Below are positions 50,446 to 62,378 of a DNA stretch of 64,000 nt, one piece after another (position 1 is the first letter of the stretch; every line of letters begins with the position of its first letter). The stretch is from the NCBI GenBank assembly GCA_022563405.1, contig JADFNK010000004.1, forward strand, positions 1-64,000, given 5' to 3'. The notes below the pieces were generated by a model. It searched no databases, was not told where the DNA came from, and saw only the letters and a program-made list of their open reading frames with translations. The DNA is from Gemmatimonadota bacterium (lineage in GTDB: Bacteria; Gemmatimonadota; Gemmatimonadetes; Longimicrobiales; Gaopeijiaceae). The translations under genes and the position numbers were made by a program.

Positions 50446-51862
50446 AGAACCCGGCCCGCCGATAACTCTCGTCCAGCAACTCGACGGGGTGGCACGCGAT
50501 CACGTCGGATCCTTCGAGCAGGAGTCCGGCGCCGATCTGCATCATGCAGCCGGGATTTCCGGTCGCCACGATCTCCGCTCCCGTGGCCAAGACGGCGGAC
50601 ACCTTATCGGCGCCGATCTGCCCTCCTAGCTCGGCATGGGTGACCCCATAGATTCCGGCGCCACCACAACACTCCTCTTCGTCCTGTAGCGGCAGGACGA
50701 CGAGTTCCGGGATGGCCTCGAGCAGCACCCGGGGCTCCTCTCTCAAGCCCTGTGCGTGGCACAGATGGCAAGCGGCATCGTACGTGACCCGAGCCGGTAA
50801 CGGGGCACCCACCCTCAAGCTGTCCCCGGCCTGCAACGTGTCACCGGTCAGAAGTTCCGAAATGTCCCGGGTCGAAGCCGCAAGGTCCGCGGCGGTCTGT
50901 TTGTACTCCTCATCGGCCTCGAGAAGATGCCCGTACTCCTTCAGAGCGGCACCACAGCCGGCGGCGTTCACCGCAATGAAGTCGACCTGGGCCGATCCCA
51001 GGATCTGAACGTTGGCACGGGCCAACTCGCGAGCCTCCGCGGCATCCCCCGCGTGTGTGTGAAGGGCGCCACAACATCCCTGCCCGCTCACCTCGACCAC
51101 CTCGTAGCCGTTGGCGCGAAGGACCCTCTCGGTAGCGTCGTTCACCCTCGCGAACAGGCCTGCCTGGACACACCCACGAAGGATCGCCACCCGTCCCCGA
51201 CTACCCTCCCGCCAACGCGCCGCGCCGTCCGACGACGGGTCGTCCGATGACCCGGCGTCCGGTAACCCCGCCTCCGATGACCCGTCCCCCGCCGACCCGT
51301 CTGCCGACCCGTCCGGGGCTGCGAAACCCGAAGGCGATGCGACCGGGAATTGCCGCTCCCGGCTCGCGTCGAGCATCGCGAGACCGAACCGTATCGGGTG
51401 GAAAAAGCGGTTCGCCGGCATCAGCCTCGCCGCCCGGCCGGCCATGCCTAGTCCTCGCACGACCCTCGCCAGGCGCATGCTCCAGCTCGTCCACCTACGG
51501 CTCGAAAAAACAGCCAGGAGCATCCCTACCATGGCGGGCGTCTTGCGAGCCCGGAAAATAGACTCCCGTGCGGCCTCGAGCAGGACGCCGTACTCTACGC
51601 CCGAAGGGCAGACGGGCTCGCATGCACGGCATCCCAAGCAACGGTCGATGTGGGTCTGAAACGCGTCGGAGTCGGGGCTCAGCCGGCCCTCGACGACGGC
51701 GCCCATGAGGTAGAGTCTACCTCGGGGCGAATCGTTCTCGTCTCCCAGCCGGGTGTAGGTGGGGCACGCCGGTAGGCAAAAGCCACAGTGCACACACGGC
51801 TTGAGCTTGTCCTCCTGCGCCCAGAGCGCGGCAGCCAACGCGGTGTCGTGTTGCGGCTTCAC
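50432..51862 (-). CDS. glcF: Glycolate oxidase iron-sulfur subunit
   Basis: 476 residues. Two [4Fe-4S] ferredoxin motifs (CVHCGFCLPACP, CLGCRACEPVCP) and two CCG domains (GQGCCGALHTHAG, EECCGGAGIYG) of the heterodisulfide-reductase type. A low-complexity insert of Ser/Asp/Gly repeats (GSADGSAGDGSSEAG) is encoded by DNA repeats at 51225-51318. Carries electrons from the flavin subunits to the quinone pool. Start overlaps the glcE stop (ATGA). Confidence 0.88.
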   Translation of the reverse strand: MKPQHDTALAAALWAQEDKLKPCVHCGFCLPACPTYTRLGDENDSPRGRLYLMGAVVEGRLSPDSDAFQTHIDRCLGCRACEPVCPSGVEYGVLLEAARESIFRARKTPAMVGMLLAVFSSRRWTSWSMRLARVVRGLGMAGRAARLMPANRFFHPIRFGLAMLDASRERQFPVASPSGFAAPDGSADGSAGDGSSEAGLPDAGSSDDPSSDGAARWREGSRGRVAILRGCVQAGLFARVNDATERVLRANGYEVVEVSGQGCCGALHTHAGDAAEARELARANVQILGSAQVDFIAVNAAGCGAALKEYGHLLEADEEYKQTAADLAASTRDISELLTGDTLQAGDSLRVGAPLPARVTYDAACHLCHAQGLREEPRVLLEAIPELVVLPLQDEEECCGGAGIYGVTHAELGGQIGADKVSAVLATGAEIVATGNPGCMMQIGAGLLLEGSDVIACHPVELLDESYRRAGFYDGP

Positions 51863-53172
51863 TGTGGCGATCCACCTCGGGCGAGAATCCCGGCGGGGTC
51901 GAACGCGGCCTGGATCCCCGCGGTCAACAGAGCTGCCGGACCGAGTTCACCCCATGCTGAAACGGCACTCACGATCTCCGGCGGACCTTGAGAGACCACA
52001 AGGCTTCCACCCTCCGCCTCGAGGGACCGCCGCAGGACTCCCAGCACCGTCTTGGCCCGATCCACCCAGCCGTCCGGGCGGCTCACAACAGCGATCATCA
52101 CCCGTAACACCCCCGTGTGAGCGTGGGCCGCCAGGCGCATTCCCCAGCCCTCGTTCGGATCATATAGATCGCTCAGCCGAGAAGTCATCTCCACCAACTC
52201 CGGTAACCGGGAAGGAAGAAGGCTCAAGCGTAACACGAGCTCTGCCCCGTCTTCCATGGCTCTCACGTTGTCGAAAATCGCCGCCGATTGCTCTCCTTCC
52301 AGCCGCTGAACAGGTGCCATACCCGCACTCTCGGACAAAACCCGCTCCGCTTCGTCCGCGGCGTCCGCCGACTCCAGGATCCGGACGGCGACCAGGGGGC
52401 TGGGTGCGCCTCCGCCCGACTCCCCCTCGCCGGGCACCAACAGCTCCACGGCCGCAAGCGGGAGTGGTGTTTGGGCAAGGCGGCACGCCAGCTCCGCGCC
52501 GTCCTCCGCCTCGGCACCCTTGAACAAGAGGGATCGATCACTCGCCGGAGTGGGGTGAAGCCGCATGGTCACACTCGTGATCATTCCCAAGGTACCCCAA
52601 CTGCCCGCGACCAACTTGAGCAGATCAAATCCCGCCACGTTCTTCACCACCTTGCCACCGAGGGCGAGCACTCTTCCGTCCCCGGTTACGAGCGTGGCTC
52701 CGAGCACCTGATCCCGGGGGCACCCGAAGCTTGCCTGAAGTGGCCCCGCGGCCCCGACCGCCAGCATGGCCCCAAGTGTACCTCGCTCTCCACCCGGGGG
52801 ATCGAGGGCAAGCCACTGCCCGCACTCGCTCGTACGACGCTCCAGTTCGTCTAACCTGGTTCCTGCTTCGGCCACAATGAACATGTCGGCGGGCTCGTAC
52901 TCCGAGATGTCATCCATCCTCTCCGCGCTCAAGAGTACGTCCACGCTCTGGGGAGGCTGCCCTCCGTGTAGCCAGCTCCCTTTCCCCCCTGGCACGCAAC
53001 GCCACCCCTCTTCACTGGACAGCGAGAGGACCTCGGCGACCTGCGCTTCGCTCTCCGGGAAAACAACGGCCTGAGGCACCCGCCCGCACACCGCCCAGGC
53101 TTCGGTGTCGAAGCCGTCGATCACCTGCCCCTTGGACAGCCGTTCGGACAACAGCTCGGCCAACGGATTCAC
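51859..53172 (-). CDS. glcE: Glycolate oxidase FAD-binding subunit
   Basis: 437 residues. FAD-binding type 4 (PCMH) domain: VCGRVPQAVVFPESEAQVAEV, CVPGGKGSWLHGG, LALDPPGGERGTLGAMLA, GDGRVLALGGKVVKNVAGFD. The domain is shorter than GlcD, as usual for GlcE. Start overlaps the glcD stop. Confidence 0.87.
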   Translation of the reverse strand: MNPLAELLSERLSKGQVIDGFDTEAWAVCGRVPQAVVFPESEAQVAEVLSLSSEEGWRCVPGGKGSWLHGGQPPQSVDVLLSAERMDDISEYEPADMFIVAEAGTRLDELERRTSECGQWLALDPPGGERGTLGAMLAVGAAGPLQASFGCPRDQVLGATLVTGDGRVLALGGKVVKNVAGFDLLKLVAGSWGTLGMITSVTMRLHPTPASDRSLLFKGAEAEDGAELACRLAQTPLPLAAVELLVPGEGESGGGAPSPLVAVRILESADAADEAERVLSESAGMAPVQRLEGEQSAAIFDNVRAMEDGAELVLRLSLLPSRLPELVEMTSRLSDLYDPNEGWGMRLAAHAHTGVLRVMIAVVSRPDGWVDRAKTVLGVLRRSLEAEGGSLVVSQGPPEIVSAVSAWGELGPAALLTAGIQAAFDPAGILARGGSPQ

Positions 53173-54599
53173 GTGGCGGCTCCCGCGGAGTCGGGCGCAT
53201 CGGGAAGGACTTTACCCGGGTTCATGCGCCCGAGCGGGTCGAAGACGGCCTTGATGCGCCGCATGGCGTCCAACTCATCGGGACCATGCACCAGGCTCAT
53301 GTAACGCCGCTTGTCCAAGCCGACGCCATGCTCTCCGGTGATCGTGCCCCCAGCCTCCACGCACACCGCCATGATCTCGGTCGACGCGCGCTCGACCCGG
53401 GCGACCTCTTCGGGATCGCTCCGGTCGAAGAGAAGGTTCGGATGGAGGTTGCCGTCCCCGGCGTGAAACACGTTGGCGATGGTCAGATCGTGGCGGACCC
53501 CGATCTCGGAGATGCGCTCGAGGACGTCGGTAAGCTGGCTCCGGGGGACGGTCGCGTCCTGAACCAGCAGATCGCTCGCGATCTGCCCCATGGCCCCGAA
53601 GGCCTTCTTGCGGCCCTGCCAAAGCGCGAGCCGTTCCTCCTCGGAGTCCGCCGTTCGGACCTCCCGGGCCCCGGCCTCCCGGCAACGAGCCACCGCCCGT
53701 TCGACATCGGCCTCGAGGCCCGCTTCGATCCCGTCGAACTCGACCACCAGCGCCGCCTCCGCGTCGGTCGGGAAACCCGCTGCGAACACACTCGCCTCCA
53801 CCGCACGGATCGTGGGCCCATCGATGATCTCCAGAGCCGCCGGCAGGAGCCCCTCGGCCATGATCTCTGTCACGGCGCTGCCGGCGTCCCCCAATCGGTC
53901 GAAGATCGCAAGCAGAGTACGCACTCCTTCTGGCTTCGGGAGAAGCCGCACTTCGATCTCGGTAGCGATTCCGAAACACCCCTCGGAACCGACGAACACC
54001 CCCAGAAGATCGTATCCGCCGGACTCTCTACCGAAGCCGCCCATCTCGACGATCTTTCCGTCGTAGGTCACGACCGTGAGCCCCGTCACATACCGCGAGG
54101 TGACCCCGTACTTGAGGCAGTGGGGGCCGCCCGAATTCTCTGCTATGTTCCCGCCCAGTGTACAAGCGGACTGCGAGGACGGATCGGGCGCGTAATAGAG
54201 CCCGAAGGGCTCGGCCGCCTTCGTGAGATCCACGTTGATCATGCCCGGCTGAACACGGGCAAGTCGGTTGGCGGGATCGAGTGCGAGCATGTCGGTCATG
54301 CGCGCCGTACCGACCACGACCGCGTCACCATCCGCCAGCGCGCCACCGGAGAGTCCTGTTCCCGCACCTCGCGGAACCACGGGCACGCCTTCCTGTGAAA
54401 GGATGCTCAGCACGCGGCTGACTTCGTCGGTGGTCCGAGGGAGCACGACCGCTCTTGGCGTCCTACGATAGGCGGTCAGCCCGTCGGACTCATACGCCAG
54501 AAGACGATCCGCGTCGACGATGACCCAAGAGTCCCCCACGACACCTCGGAGGCGATCCCCCAACTCCTTCGTCAGCGGCTCTGGCAATATGTTCTCCAT
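53169..54599 (-). CDS. glcD: Glycolate oxidase FAD-linked subunit
   Basis: About 476 residues from ATG 54599; a TTG at 54632 would add 11 residues. PCMH-type FAD-binding domain (VVPRGAGTGLSGGALAD, GMINVDLTKAAEPFGLYYAP, SACTLGGNIAENSGGPHCLK) and the C-terminal FAD-linked oxidase domain (VFHAGDGNLHPNLLFD, GTITGEHGVGLDK). Oxidises glycolate or a related 2-hydroxyacid such as D-lactate. First gene of glcDEF-M20. Confidence 0.9.
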   Translation of the reverse strand: MENILPEPLTKELGDRLRGVVGDSWVIVDADRLLAYESDGLTAYRRTPRAVVLPRTTDEVSRVLSILSQEGVPVVPRGAGTGLSGGALADGDAVVVGTARMTDMLALDPANRLARVQPGMINVDLTKAAEPFGLYYAPDPSSQSACTLGGNIAENSGGPHCLKYGVTSRYVTGLTVVTYDGKIVEMGGFGRESGGYDLLGVFVGSEGCFGIATEIEVRLLPKPEGVRTLLAIFDRLGDAGSAVTEIMAEGLLPAALEIIDGPTIRAVEASVFAAGFPTDAEAALVVEFDGIEAGLEADVERAVARCREAGAREVRTADSEEERLALWQGRKKAFGAMGQIASDLLVQDATVPRSQLTDVLERISEIGVRHDLTIANVFHAGDGNLHPNLLFDRSDPEEVARVERASTEIMAVCVEAGGTITGEHGVGLDKRRYMSLVHGPDELDAMRRIKAVFDPLGRMNPGKVLPDAPDSAGAAT

Positions 54600-54667
54600 C
54601 CCGGGCCTGGGCGGTTGATAGCCGCCGTCCAACGACCTGATTTCTTACCGATGAACCCGGTAGGCTG

Positions 54668-55138
54668 TCAGCTGCGCTCCTGAGCTAACTGCTCGGCGAC
54701 CTTGTCCGCCAGGGATTGGATGGCTGCGCTGTCCTCGTCCGTGAACGCCTCTTCCGTTCTACTCTCGATATTGATCAGCCCGAAAATCTCATCGCCACCA
54801 CGGATCAGGACGACCATCTCGGATTTGGTTCTCCGATCGCACTCGATGTAGTGGTCCACCGCACTCACATCGGGCACGTTCGTGTTCTCCCCCGACGCGA
54901 CCGCAGTGCCACATATACCCTCACCGATTGGGATCTTGGAGTGTGTCGTGGGTCTTCCGACGTAGTTGTGTAGCCAGACCACGTTCTCCTCGGGATTCAC
55001 GAGGTAGATGCCCACCCAGTCGAAGCGATCGTCGGCCGCCGCAGTGTCCTTTACGATCCGGCGCAAGAGGGTATCCGAGAGGAATCCGTTGTCCCTCAGA
55101 TCCTGCAATTCATTCAAGATATCATTCGGTTCGAGCAT
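54668..55138 (-). CDS. GAF-domain protein, probable free methionine-(R)-sulfoxide reductase
   Basis: 156 residues, a single GAF domain. The Cys pair of fRMsr is present: GEGICGTAVASGE near residue 94 and YIECDRRTKSEMVV near 119. Other features (DWVGIYLV, IFGLINIESRTEEAFTDED) also fit YebR/MsrC. It reduces free Met-(R)-sulfoxide. It starts 143 bases before the M42 gene and ends 69 bases before the glcD start region, same strand. Confidence 0.78.
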   Translation of the reverse strand: MLEPNDILNELQDLRDNGFLSDTLLRRIVKDTAAADDRFDWVGIYLVNPEENVVWLHNYVGRPTTHSKIPIGEGICGTAVASGENTNVPDVSAVDHYIECDRRTKSEMVVLIRGGDEIFGLINIESRTEEAFTDEDSAAIQSLADKVAEQLAQERS

Positions 55139-55206
55139 TCGGACCTATTCCGGTTCAGGGACCGCGTGCGTGCACGCGAAACGCGCACACACGCGAGAAT
55201 GGGGCC

Positions 55207-55295
55207 ATGCCCCAAAAAAAACCATCGAGTTCGTTGGCCAAGACGGTACGTGGGACCCCGCCTATGAGCAAGCCAACACCGTCATCGAGGAGTAA
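55207..55295 (+). other. Possible 29-residue peptide split by an A8 run
   Basis: ATG 55207 reads MPQKK; the frame one base back reads KTIEFVGQDGTWDPAYEQAN, then TVIEE and TAA at 55293-55295. The two frames meet at eight A's (55214-55221). With nine A's they would be one 29-residue ORF. The second segment looks protein-like. A sequencing error, slippage or chance are all possible; it lies antisense to the end of the M42 gene. Confidence 0.2.
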
Positions 55296-56352
55296 AGTCT
55301 GTGTCTCCATCGAGACTCGTTACGAAAGCAGCCAACAGACGAGCCGTGGATTCCAGATCGGACAGGCTCACCACTTCGTTCGGCGAATGCATATATCGAT
55401 TCGGCACCGACACCAGCCCGGTGGGGACCCCGGATCGGGTCAGATAGATGGAGTCGGCGTCCGTGCGCGTGGACCGTGGTGAGGCCTGAATCGTATGAGG
55501 AATCCCCTCCGCCCCCGCTACCTCCACGAGGCGCTCGAAAACCACCGGATGGGCCGCTGACCCTCTGCTCAAGACAGGGCCTCCCCCCAAACGGTGCTCC
55601 CCCAACACCTTCTTCTCCATATCAGGTACGTCGGTGCTGAACGTCACATCGACCACGAGGGCGACGTCCGGTTCCAGACCGAAAGCACTGCTGCGTGCTC
55701 CACCGCCCGCACCCCCACCGATCTCCTCCTGTACCGTCGCAACGGCGACAGCGGAGGCCACCGGTGACGCGTCCGAAAGGAGCCGTAGGGCCTCGAGTAC
55801 CACGTACGCCCCGATTCGGTTGTCGATGGCCCGGCTCGCGATTCGATCCCCGGCCAAACTCACCATCGCCGCGTCGATAACCATGGCGTCTCCGACCCTC
55901 AGGCCGAGCTCCGTCGCTTCCGCCCGGGACCCCACCCCGACGTCGATCCACAGCTGGTCGATTCTAGAGACCTTCCTCCGCTCTTCGACCTTCTGTAAGT
56001 GAATCGGCTTCTTACCGACAACCCCTACGAGGCCCCCCGGAGAGCCCAGTATTTTCACGCGTTGGCCGACGAGTACCTGGGGATCCCACCCGCCGATCCC
56101 TTCTACGTAGAGGAACCCCTCCTCATCGATGTGTGTGACTTGAAGGCCGATCTCGTCGATGTGACCGGCAAGCATGACACGTGGTCGCCCCTCGGGGTTG
56201 ACGGTCGCCAGTGTGTTCCCGCTGACGTCGGTCGTTACCGAGTCCGCGAAGGTCTCCGCCTCCGCACGCCAAAGCCCAGCCACGTCAACCTCGAATCCAG
56301 AGGGACCCGCAGCATCGAGTAGGCGGGCGAGAAAGGCCGGTGGGTCATTCAT
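55282..56352 (-). CDS. M42 family metallopeptidase
   Basis: 356 residues. Metal and catalytic motifs: MLAGHIDEIGLQV, RAIDNRIGAYV, ATVQEEIGGGAGG (catalytic Glu) and the C-terminal RYMHSPNEVV. M42 enzymes are cytoplasmic dodecameric aminopeptidases of the TET/FrvX type. The lone odd point is a Gly/Ala-rich stretch (GGGAGGGARSS) after the EE motif. Confidence 0.9.
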   Translation of the reverse strand: MNDPPAFLARLLDAAGPSGFEVDVAGLWRAEAETFADSVTTDVSGNTLATVNPEGRPRVMLAGHIDEIGLQVTHIDEEGFLYVEGIGGWDPQVLVGQRVKILGSPGGLVGVVGKKPIHLQKVEERRKVSRIDQLWIDVGVGSRAEATELGLRVGDAMVIDAAMVSLAGDRIASRAIDNRIGAYVVLEALRLLSDASPVASAVAVATVQEEIGGGAGGGARSSAFGLEPDVALVVDVTFSTDVPDMEKKVLGEHRLGGGPVLSRGSAAHPVVFERLVEVAGAEGIPHTIQASPRSTRTDADSIYLTRSGVPTGLVSVPNRYMHSPNEVVSLSDLESTARLLAAFVTSLDGDTDFTPR

Positions 56353-56456
56353 GGTGGGGCAAAGCTATACGCTGTGGTACGGCACTCAAAGGGCTCACCC
56401 AGGAGAGCGTCTCGGGCCGTCGGCGAACGGTCGACCCGCTCGGGATCCGCGGCTGC

Positions 56457-56960
56457 CTACTCCCCTGTCGATCGGGACGAAGACATCGGATCGGGAGACA
56501 TCGGATCACGAGAGATCGGGTCTGCAGACCTCGGATCAGGAGAGCGAGTCCATATTTCGCCGCCAGCCATTCTCACGTTGACCGCACCTTCCTGGAGGCG
56601 GCGCTCCAGTCGAGCCATGATACGTTTTTGGATGGCGTGCCGCGTCCTGGGGACCAGCAAGCTGAACCCGATCAGATCGGTGAGGATCCCCGGCGCGAGG
56701 AGAAGCGCACCACCGGCCAGCACCGCCATACCATCCATGATGGCTTGCCTCGGTATTCGCCCATTCGCGAGATCATAGCGCAGCCTCCACATGGTCCGTA
56801 ATCCCTGCATACGCGCCAGCCAGGCACCCGTGACACCCGTAAAGACCACCAAGCCGATCGTGGGCCAATATCCGACCCACTGGCCCATCTGGATCAGAAG
56901 GGCCAGTTCCAGCAAGGGAACGATGACGAAGAGAAGGGCGAGACGCCCAAGAATGCTCAT
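56457..56960 (-). CDS. fxsA: FxsA family membrane protein
   Basis: 167 residues. Helices LALLFVIVPLLELALLIQMG and YWPTIGLVVFTGVTGAWLA, then GGALLLAPGILTDLIGFSLL, the FxsA core. The C-terminal tail (DPRSADPISRDPMSPDPMSS) is encoded by a 15-base tandem repeat and is probably disordered. Confidence 0.85.
   Translation of the reverse strand: MSILGRLALLFVIVPLLELALLIQMGQWVGYWPTIGLVVFTGVTGAWLARMQGLRTMWRLRYDLANGRIPRQAIMDGMAVLAGGALLLAPGILTDLIGFSLLVPRTRHAIQKRIMARLERRLQEGAVNVRMAGGEIWTRSPDPRSADPISRDPMSPDPMSSSRSTGE
56484..56543. repeat. 15-bp tandem repeat, four units, in fxsA tail
   Basis: Units CATCGGATCGGGAGA, CATCGGATCACGAGA, GATCGGGTCTGCAGA and CCTCGGATCAGGAGA run from 56484 to 56543. Because 15 is a multiple of three, the repeat keeps the fxsA frame and gives a 5-residue repeat in the protein. 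Confidence 0.75.
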
Positions 56961-57107
56961 GGCTCAACATACCCCGACCGGAGGGGGTTCGGTCCTGTTT
57001 GGCGGCACCTTCTTCGCGCCCTAGAGGCCCCCCGTTAGTTTTCAAGTAGCGGTGGCTCGCCTAGTGGTGGCTCACCGGAACCGCCCCCTGGAACCTAACG
57101 ATTAGAA

Positions 57108-58328
57108 ATGGAAGAGACCTACTTTAGACGCGGCTTCGGCTTGAAGTCTCAGGTGCAACCCCTGATCGATCTGGAGTACCACTCCGCCCTGGTCGAGGAA
57201 ATCCGCTCCGAAGGAAATCGGAAGGTCCTGGGTGACGTCACCGTGCGCCTGGCAAAAGAATTCGGATTCTGCTACGGCGTGGATCGGGCCATCGACTACG
57301 CCTACGAAACCCGTCACAAGTTCCCGGAGAAGCGCATTCGACTGGTGGGGGAAATCATCCACAACCCGCATGTAAACCAGCGCATTCGAGACATGGGGAT
57401 GGACTTCATCCTACCCGACAGCTCCGGGGCGTTCGACTTCTCGGAGTTGACCGAGCAGGATGTGGTGATCCTGCCCGCCTTCGGGGTCACCGTTCAGGAC
57501 CTGGGCGCACTGAGAGAAGTCGGGTGTGTGCTGGTGGATACGACGTGCGGATCGGTTCTCCTAGTCTGGAAGCGGGTGGAGAGCTACGCCCGGGACGGGT
57601 TCACCGCCCTCATTCACGGAAAACACTATCACGAAGAATCGAGGGCGACGGCTTCCCAGGTCCTGAACCATGAAGGTGGCCGATACATCATCGTACGGGA
57701 CATGCCAGAGGCGGACCTCATCTGTGACTACATCGCCAAACGTCAGAAGCGACTGTCTCGTGATGCCTTCATCGAGCATTTTCGAGCGAAGGCGACGGAA
57801 GGCTTCGATCCCGACCTGCATCTTCAGAAGATCGGCGTGGCTAATCAGACGACCATGCTCGCCAACGAGTCGCTCGCCATCGGCGCAAGAGTCCGAGAGG
57901 CCATGGTCGAGGGATCTGGGGAAGATTACGCGGAGAGTAACTTCCGATCTTTCGATACGATCTGTTCCGCGACCCAGGAGAGACAGGACGCCATCGAGAC
58001 CATGATGGCCGAAGGCCCCCCCGAGGTCATGATCGTCATGGGCGGCTACAACTCATCGAATACCGATCACCTCGCCCATCTCTGCCGTACGTTCACGACC
58101 ACGTACCACATCGAGGACGCGGCGTGTATCGACCTGGAGAACGGGACCATCCGGCACAAGCCGGATATCGGGAGCGACACCCCCGAAGAGATGGCCGCCG
58201 ACTGGATGCCGGAGGGCCCGTTCGATCTGGGGATTACGGCTGGAGCATCGACGCCCAACAACAAGATCGGGGAGGCACTGTTGCGGATCCTGGAGATTCG
58301 GGGCGTCGAGTATCAGCCCACCGAGTGA
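57108..58328 (+). CDS. ispH: 4-Hydroxy-3-methylbut-2-enyl diphosphate reductase, long type
   Basis: 406 residues, the longer form seen in cyanobacteria, plants and several phyla. Cluster Cys in KEFGFCYGVDRA, DTTCGSVLLVW and FDTICSATQERQDA; substrate motif ITAGASTPNNKIGEA. Last step of the MEP isoprenoid pathway. Start ATG 57108, with a GC-rich 150-base gap from fxsA. Confidence 0.93.
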   Translation: MEETYFRRGFGLKSQVQPLIDLEYHSALVEEIRSEGNRKVLGDVTVRLAKEFGFCYGVDRAIDYAYETRHKFPEKRIRLVGEIIHNPHVNQRIRDMGMDFILPDSSGAFDFSELTEQDVVILPAFGVTVQDLGALREVGCVLVDTTCGSVLLVWKRVESYARDGFTALIHGKHYHEESRATASQVLNHEGGRYIIVRDMPEADLICDYIAKRQKRLSRDAFIEHFRAKATEGFDPDLHLQKIGVANQTTMLANESLAIGARVREAMVEGSGEDYAESNFRSFDTICSATQERQDAIETMMAEGPPEVMIVMGGYNSSNTDHLAHLCRTFTTTYHIEDAACIDLENGTIRHKPDIGSDTPEEMAADWMPEGPFDLGITAGASTPNNKIGEALLRILEIRGVEYQPTE

Positions 58329-58366
58329 GCCAGGAGTTACGAGCGGTCAAAACGAGCAGCGCGCCG

Positions 58367-60853
<2,487 letters not shown>

Positions 60854-60997
60854 CGATCTTGTTCGAGACTCTGGTGGATCTGGAAGGCTGTTGAAGGAGT
60901 GCAGCACAGTGAGCCTGCGCGGGCGGGGAGGCAAGATACGAGTAGGGACACGAGATAGACGGAAGAGCCGGCACCTCACACGGCGGCCGAGCCCGGG

Positions 60998-61135
60998 TCA
61001 GTCCGACGCGGGATACTTGGCCACGAGCCTACGGATGGTCGTCATGTTGCGCATGGTCGTTGAAGCTCCTCCCGTCATCTTGGCCCAGTCCCATACCGAA
61101 GAGCGGTGACTCGCTGAGGCGAAGTAGCGCGGCAT
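60998..61135 (-). CDS. Possible 45-residue protein
   Basis: An open frame from ATG 61135 reads MPRYFASASHRSSVWDWAK, then MTGGASTTMRNMTTIRRLVA and KYPASD with TGA at 60998-61000. No SD is visible. It lies in the 398-base gap between the RnfD-like fusion and doxX, on the strand of the fusion. The rest of that gap is GC-rich and I see nothing else in it. Confidence 0.25.
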   Translation of the reverse strand: MPRYFASASHRSSVWDWAKMTGGASTTMRNMTTIRRLVAKYPASD

Positions 61136-61251
61136 GGCGAGTACGTTGGTAACCCGTGTCGGCCGCCGCAAGCGGAGAGGGAACTTTGAGGGGTGGGTAC
61201 CGCTTTCCAGACCGGCCGAAAAGAGTATCCTCGCTACGGGAGGAAGCGATC

Positions 61252-61713
61252 ATGAGGTGGAAGTCCATTCGCAGCACTCGGGACGACCGAGTCGCTGCCA
61301 GCATCCGCATCGGGCTGGGAATTCTCTTCGTGATGACCGGAATCATGAAAGTCGTCGTCCCCAGCTTGGGAGAAGCGTTCGCTGGACAACTGGCGGGCGC
61401 AAACATTCCGCTCCAGGAGCTGAACCGTTGGGCGGTTCCCTTCATCGAGATGGCAGTCGGCGGTGCTCTGTTGGTCGGATTCTACACTCGACTCGCCACC
61501 TTTGTCGTTTTCAACATCATGATCGTGGGGACCTACGTGCACCTGGTGGTAGACGACCCCTCTCTGTTCCCACTCCAGCCCGAGCAACCGATTATCCCCG
61601 CGGTGGTGATGATCCTGTCGGTGTACCTGCTCCTCCGTGGAGGGGGTGCCGGAAGCGCGGACCTGAGGGCGTCGGATGGAACACCCCAAATCGGAGCGAG
61701 CACGCGATTATGA
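61252..61713 (+). CDS. DoxX family membrane protein
   Basis: 153 residues from ATG 61252 (GGGAGGAAG upstream). Four helices with IRIGLGILFVMTGIMKVVVP and VPFIEMAVGGALLVGFYTRL, the DoxX core. Possibly redox or thiosulfate-linked, but unspecific. Stop overlaps the MOSC start (ATGA). Confidence 0.85.
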   Translation: MRWKSIRSTRDDRVAASIRIGLGILFVMTGIMKVVVPSLGEAFAGQLAGANIPLQELNRWAVPFIEMAVGGALLVGFYTRLATFVVFNIMIVGTYVHLVVDDPSLFPLQPEQPIIPAVVMILSVYLLLRGGGAGSADLRASDGTPQIGASTRL

Positions 61714-62372
61714 GCGATAGTGAGATGAAGGTGGTTTCCGTCAACGTGGGCCTTCCCAAGACCGTCCAGTGGAGGGACCAACCCGTCACGACCGGCATCT
61801 TCAAGAGTCCGGTGGAAGGCCCGGTCGCCTTGCGCAAACACAATCTGGACGGAGACCAGCAAGCCGACCTTTCCGTCCACGGCGGTCCGACCAAGGCGGT
61901 GTACGTATATCCGATCCAACACTATACGTATTGGCGTGGTGAGTTGCCCGACGTCGATTTCGGGTGGGGCCATTTCGGTGAGAACTTCACCGTTGAGGGC
62001 ATGGACGAGGACTCGATCTGTATCGGCGACGAGTTCAGCGTCGGATCGGCTCGAGTAGTGGTGACCGAGCCGCGCATGCCCTGCTTCAAGCTGGGCGTTC
62101 GTTTCGGCCGGGCCGACATGCCGAAGCGGTTTCTCAAGAGTCAGCGGACCGGCTTCTACTTTGGCGTGGTGGAGGAGGGAGAGGTTCAGGCGGGCGATGC
62201 CCTCGAGCTGCTCTCGAAACATCCCGACGCGTTATCCGTCGCCGACGTCACGAGCCTGTACACCACCGACAGAGGGAACGTCGCGTTCTTGAAGAAGGCC
62301 ATTGCGGCGTCTGCGTTACCCGAAAGCTGGACCGGGTACTTCGAGCACCAGCTCGAGAGGCTGGAGGGATAG
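61710..62372 (+). CDS. MOSC domain protein (YiiM-like)
   Basis: 220 residues from ATG 61710. Typical YiiM residues: GLPKTVQW at the start, NLDGDQQADLSVHGGPTKAV, WGHFGENFTVEG and the conserved Cys in PRMPCFKLGVRFGRADM. MOSC proteins handle sulfur for molybdenum cofactor or reduce N-hydroxylated compounds. Confidence 0.88.
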   Translation: MSDSEMKVVSVNVGLPKTVQWRDQPVTTGIFKSPVEGPVALRKHNLDGDQQADLSVHGGPTKAVYVYPIQHYTYWRGELPDVDFGWGHFGENFTVEGMDEDSICIGDEFSVGSARVVVTEPRMPCFKLGVRFGRADMPKRFLKSQRTGFYFGVVEEGEVQAGDALELLSKHPDALSVADVTSLYTTDRGNVAFLKKAIAASALPESWTGYFEHQLERLEG

Positions 62373-62378
62373 GACTCC

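Noticed and set aside
56484-56543. CRISPR-like short repeat
   Set aside because: Units are contiguous 15-base tandem copies without spacers and lie within a coding frame.
61134-61709. Longer N-terminus for the MOSC protein
   Set aside because: Overlaps doxX in another frame; the ATG at 61710 with ATGA coupling fits family length.
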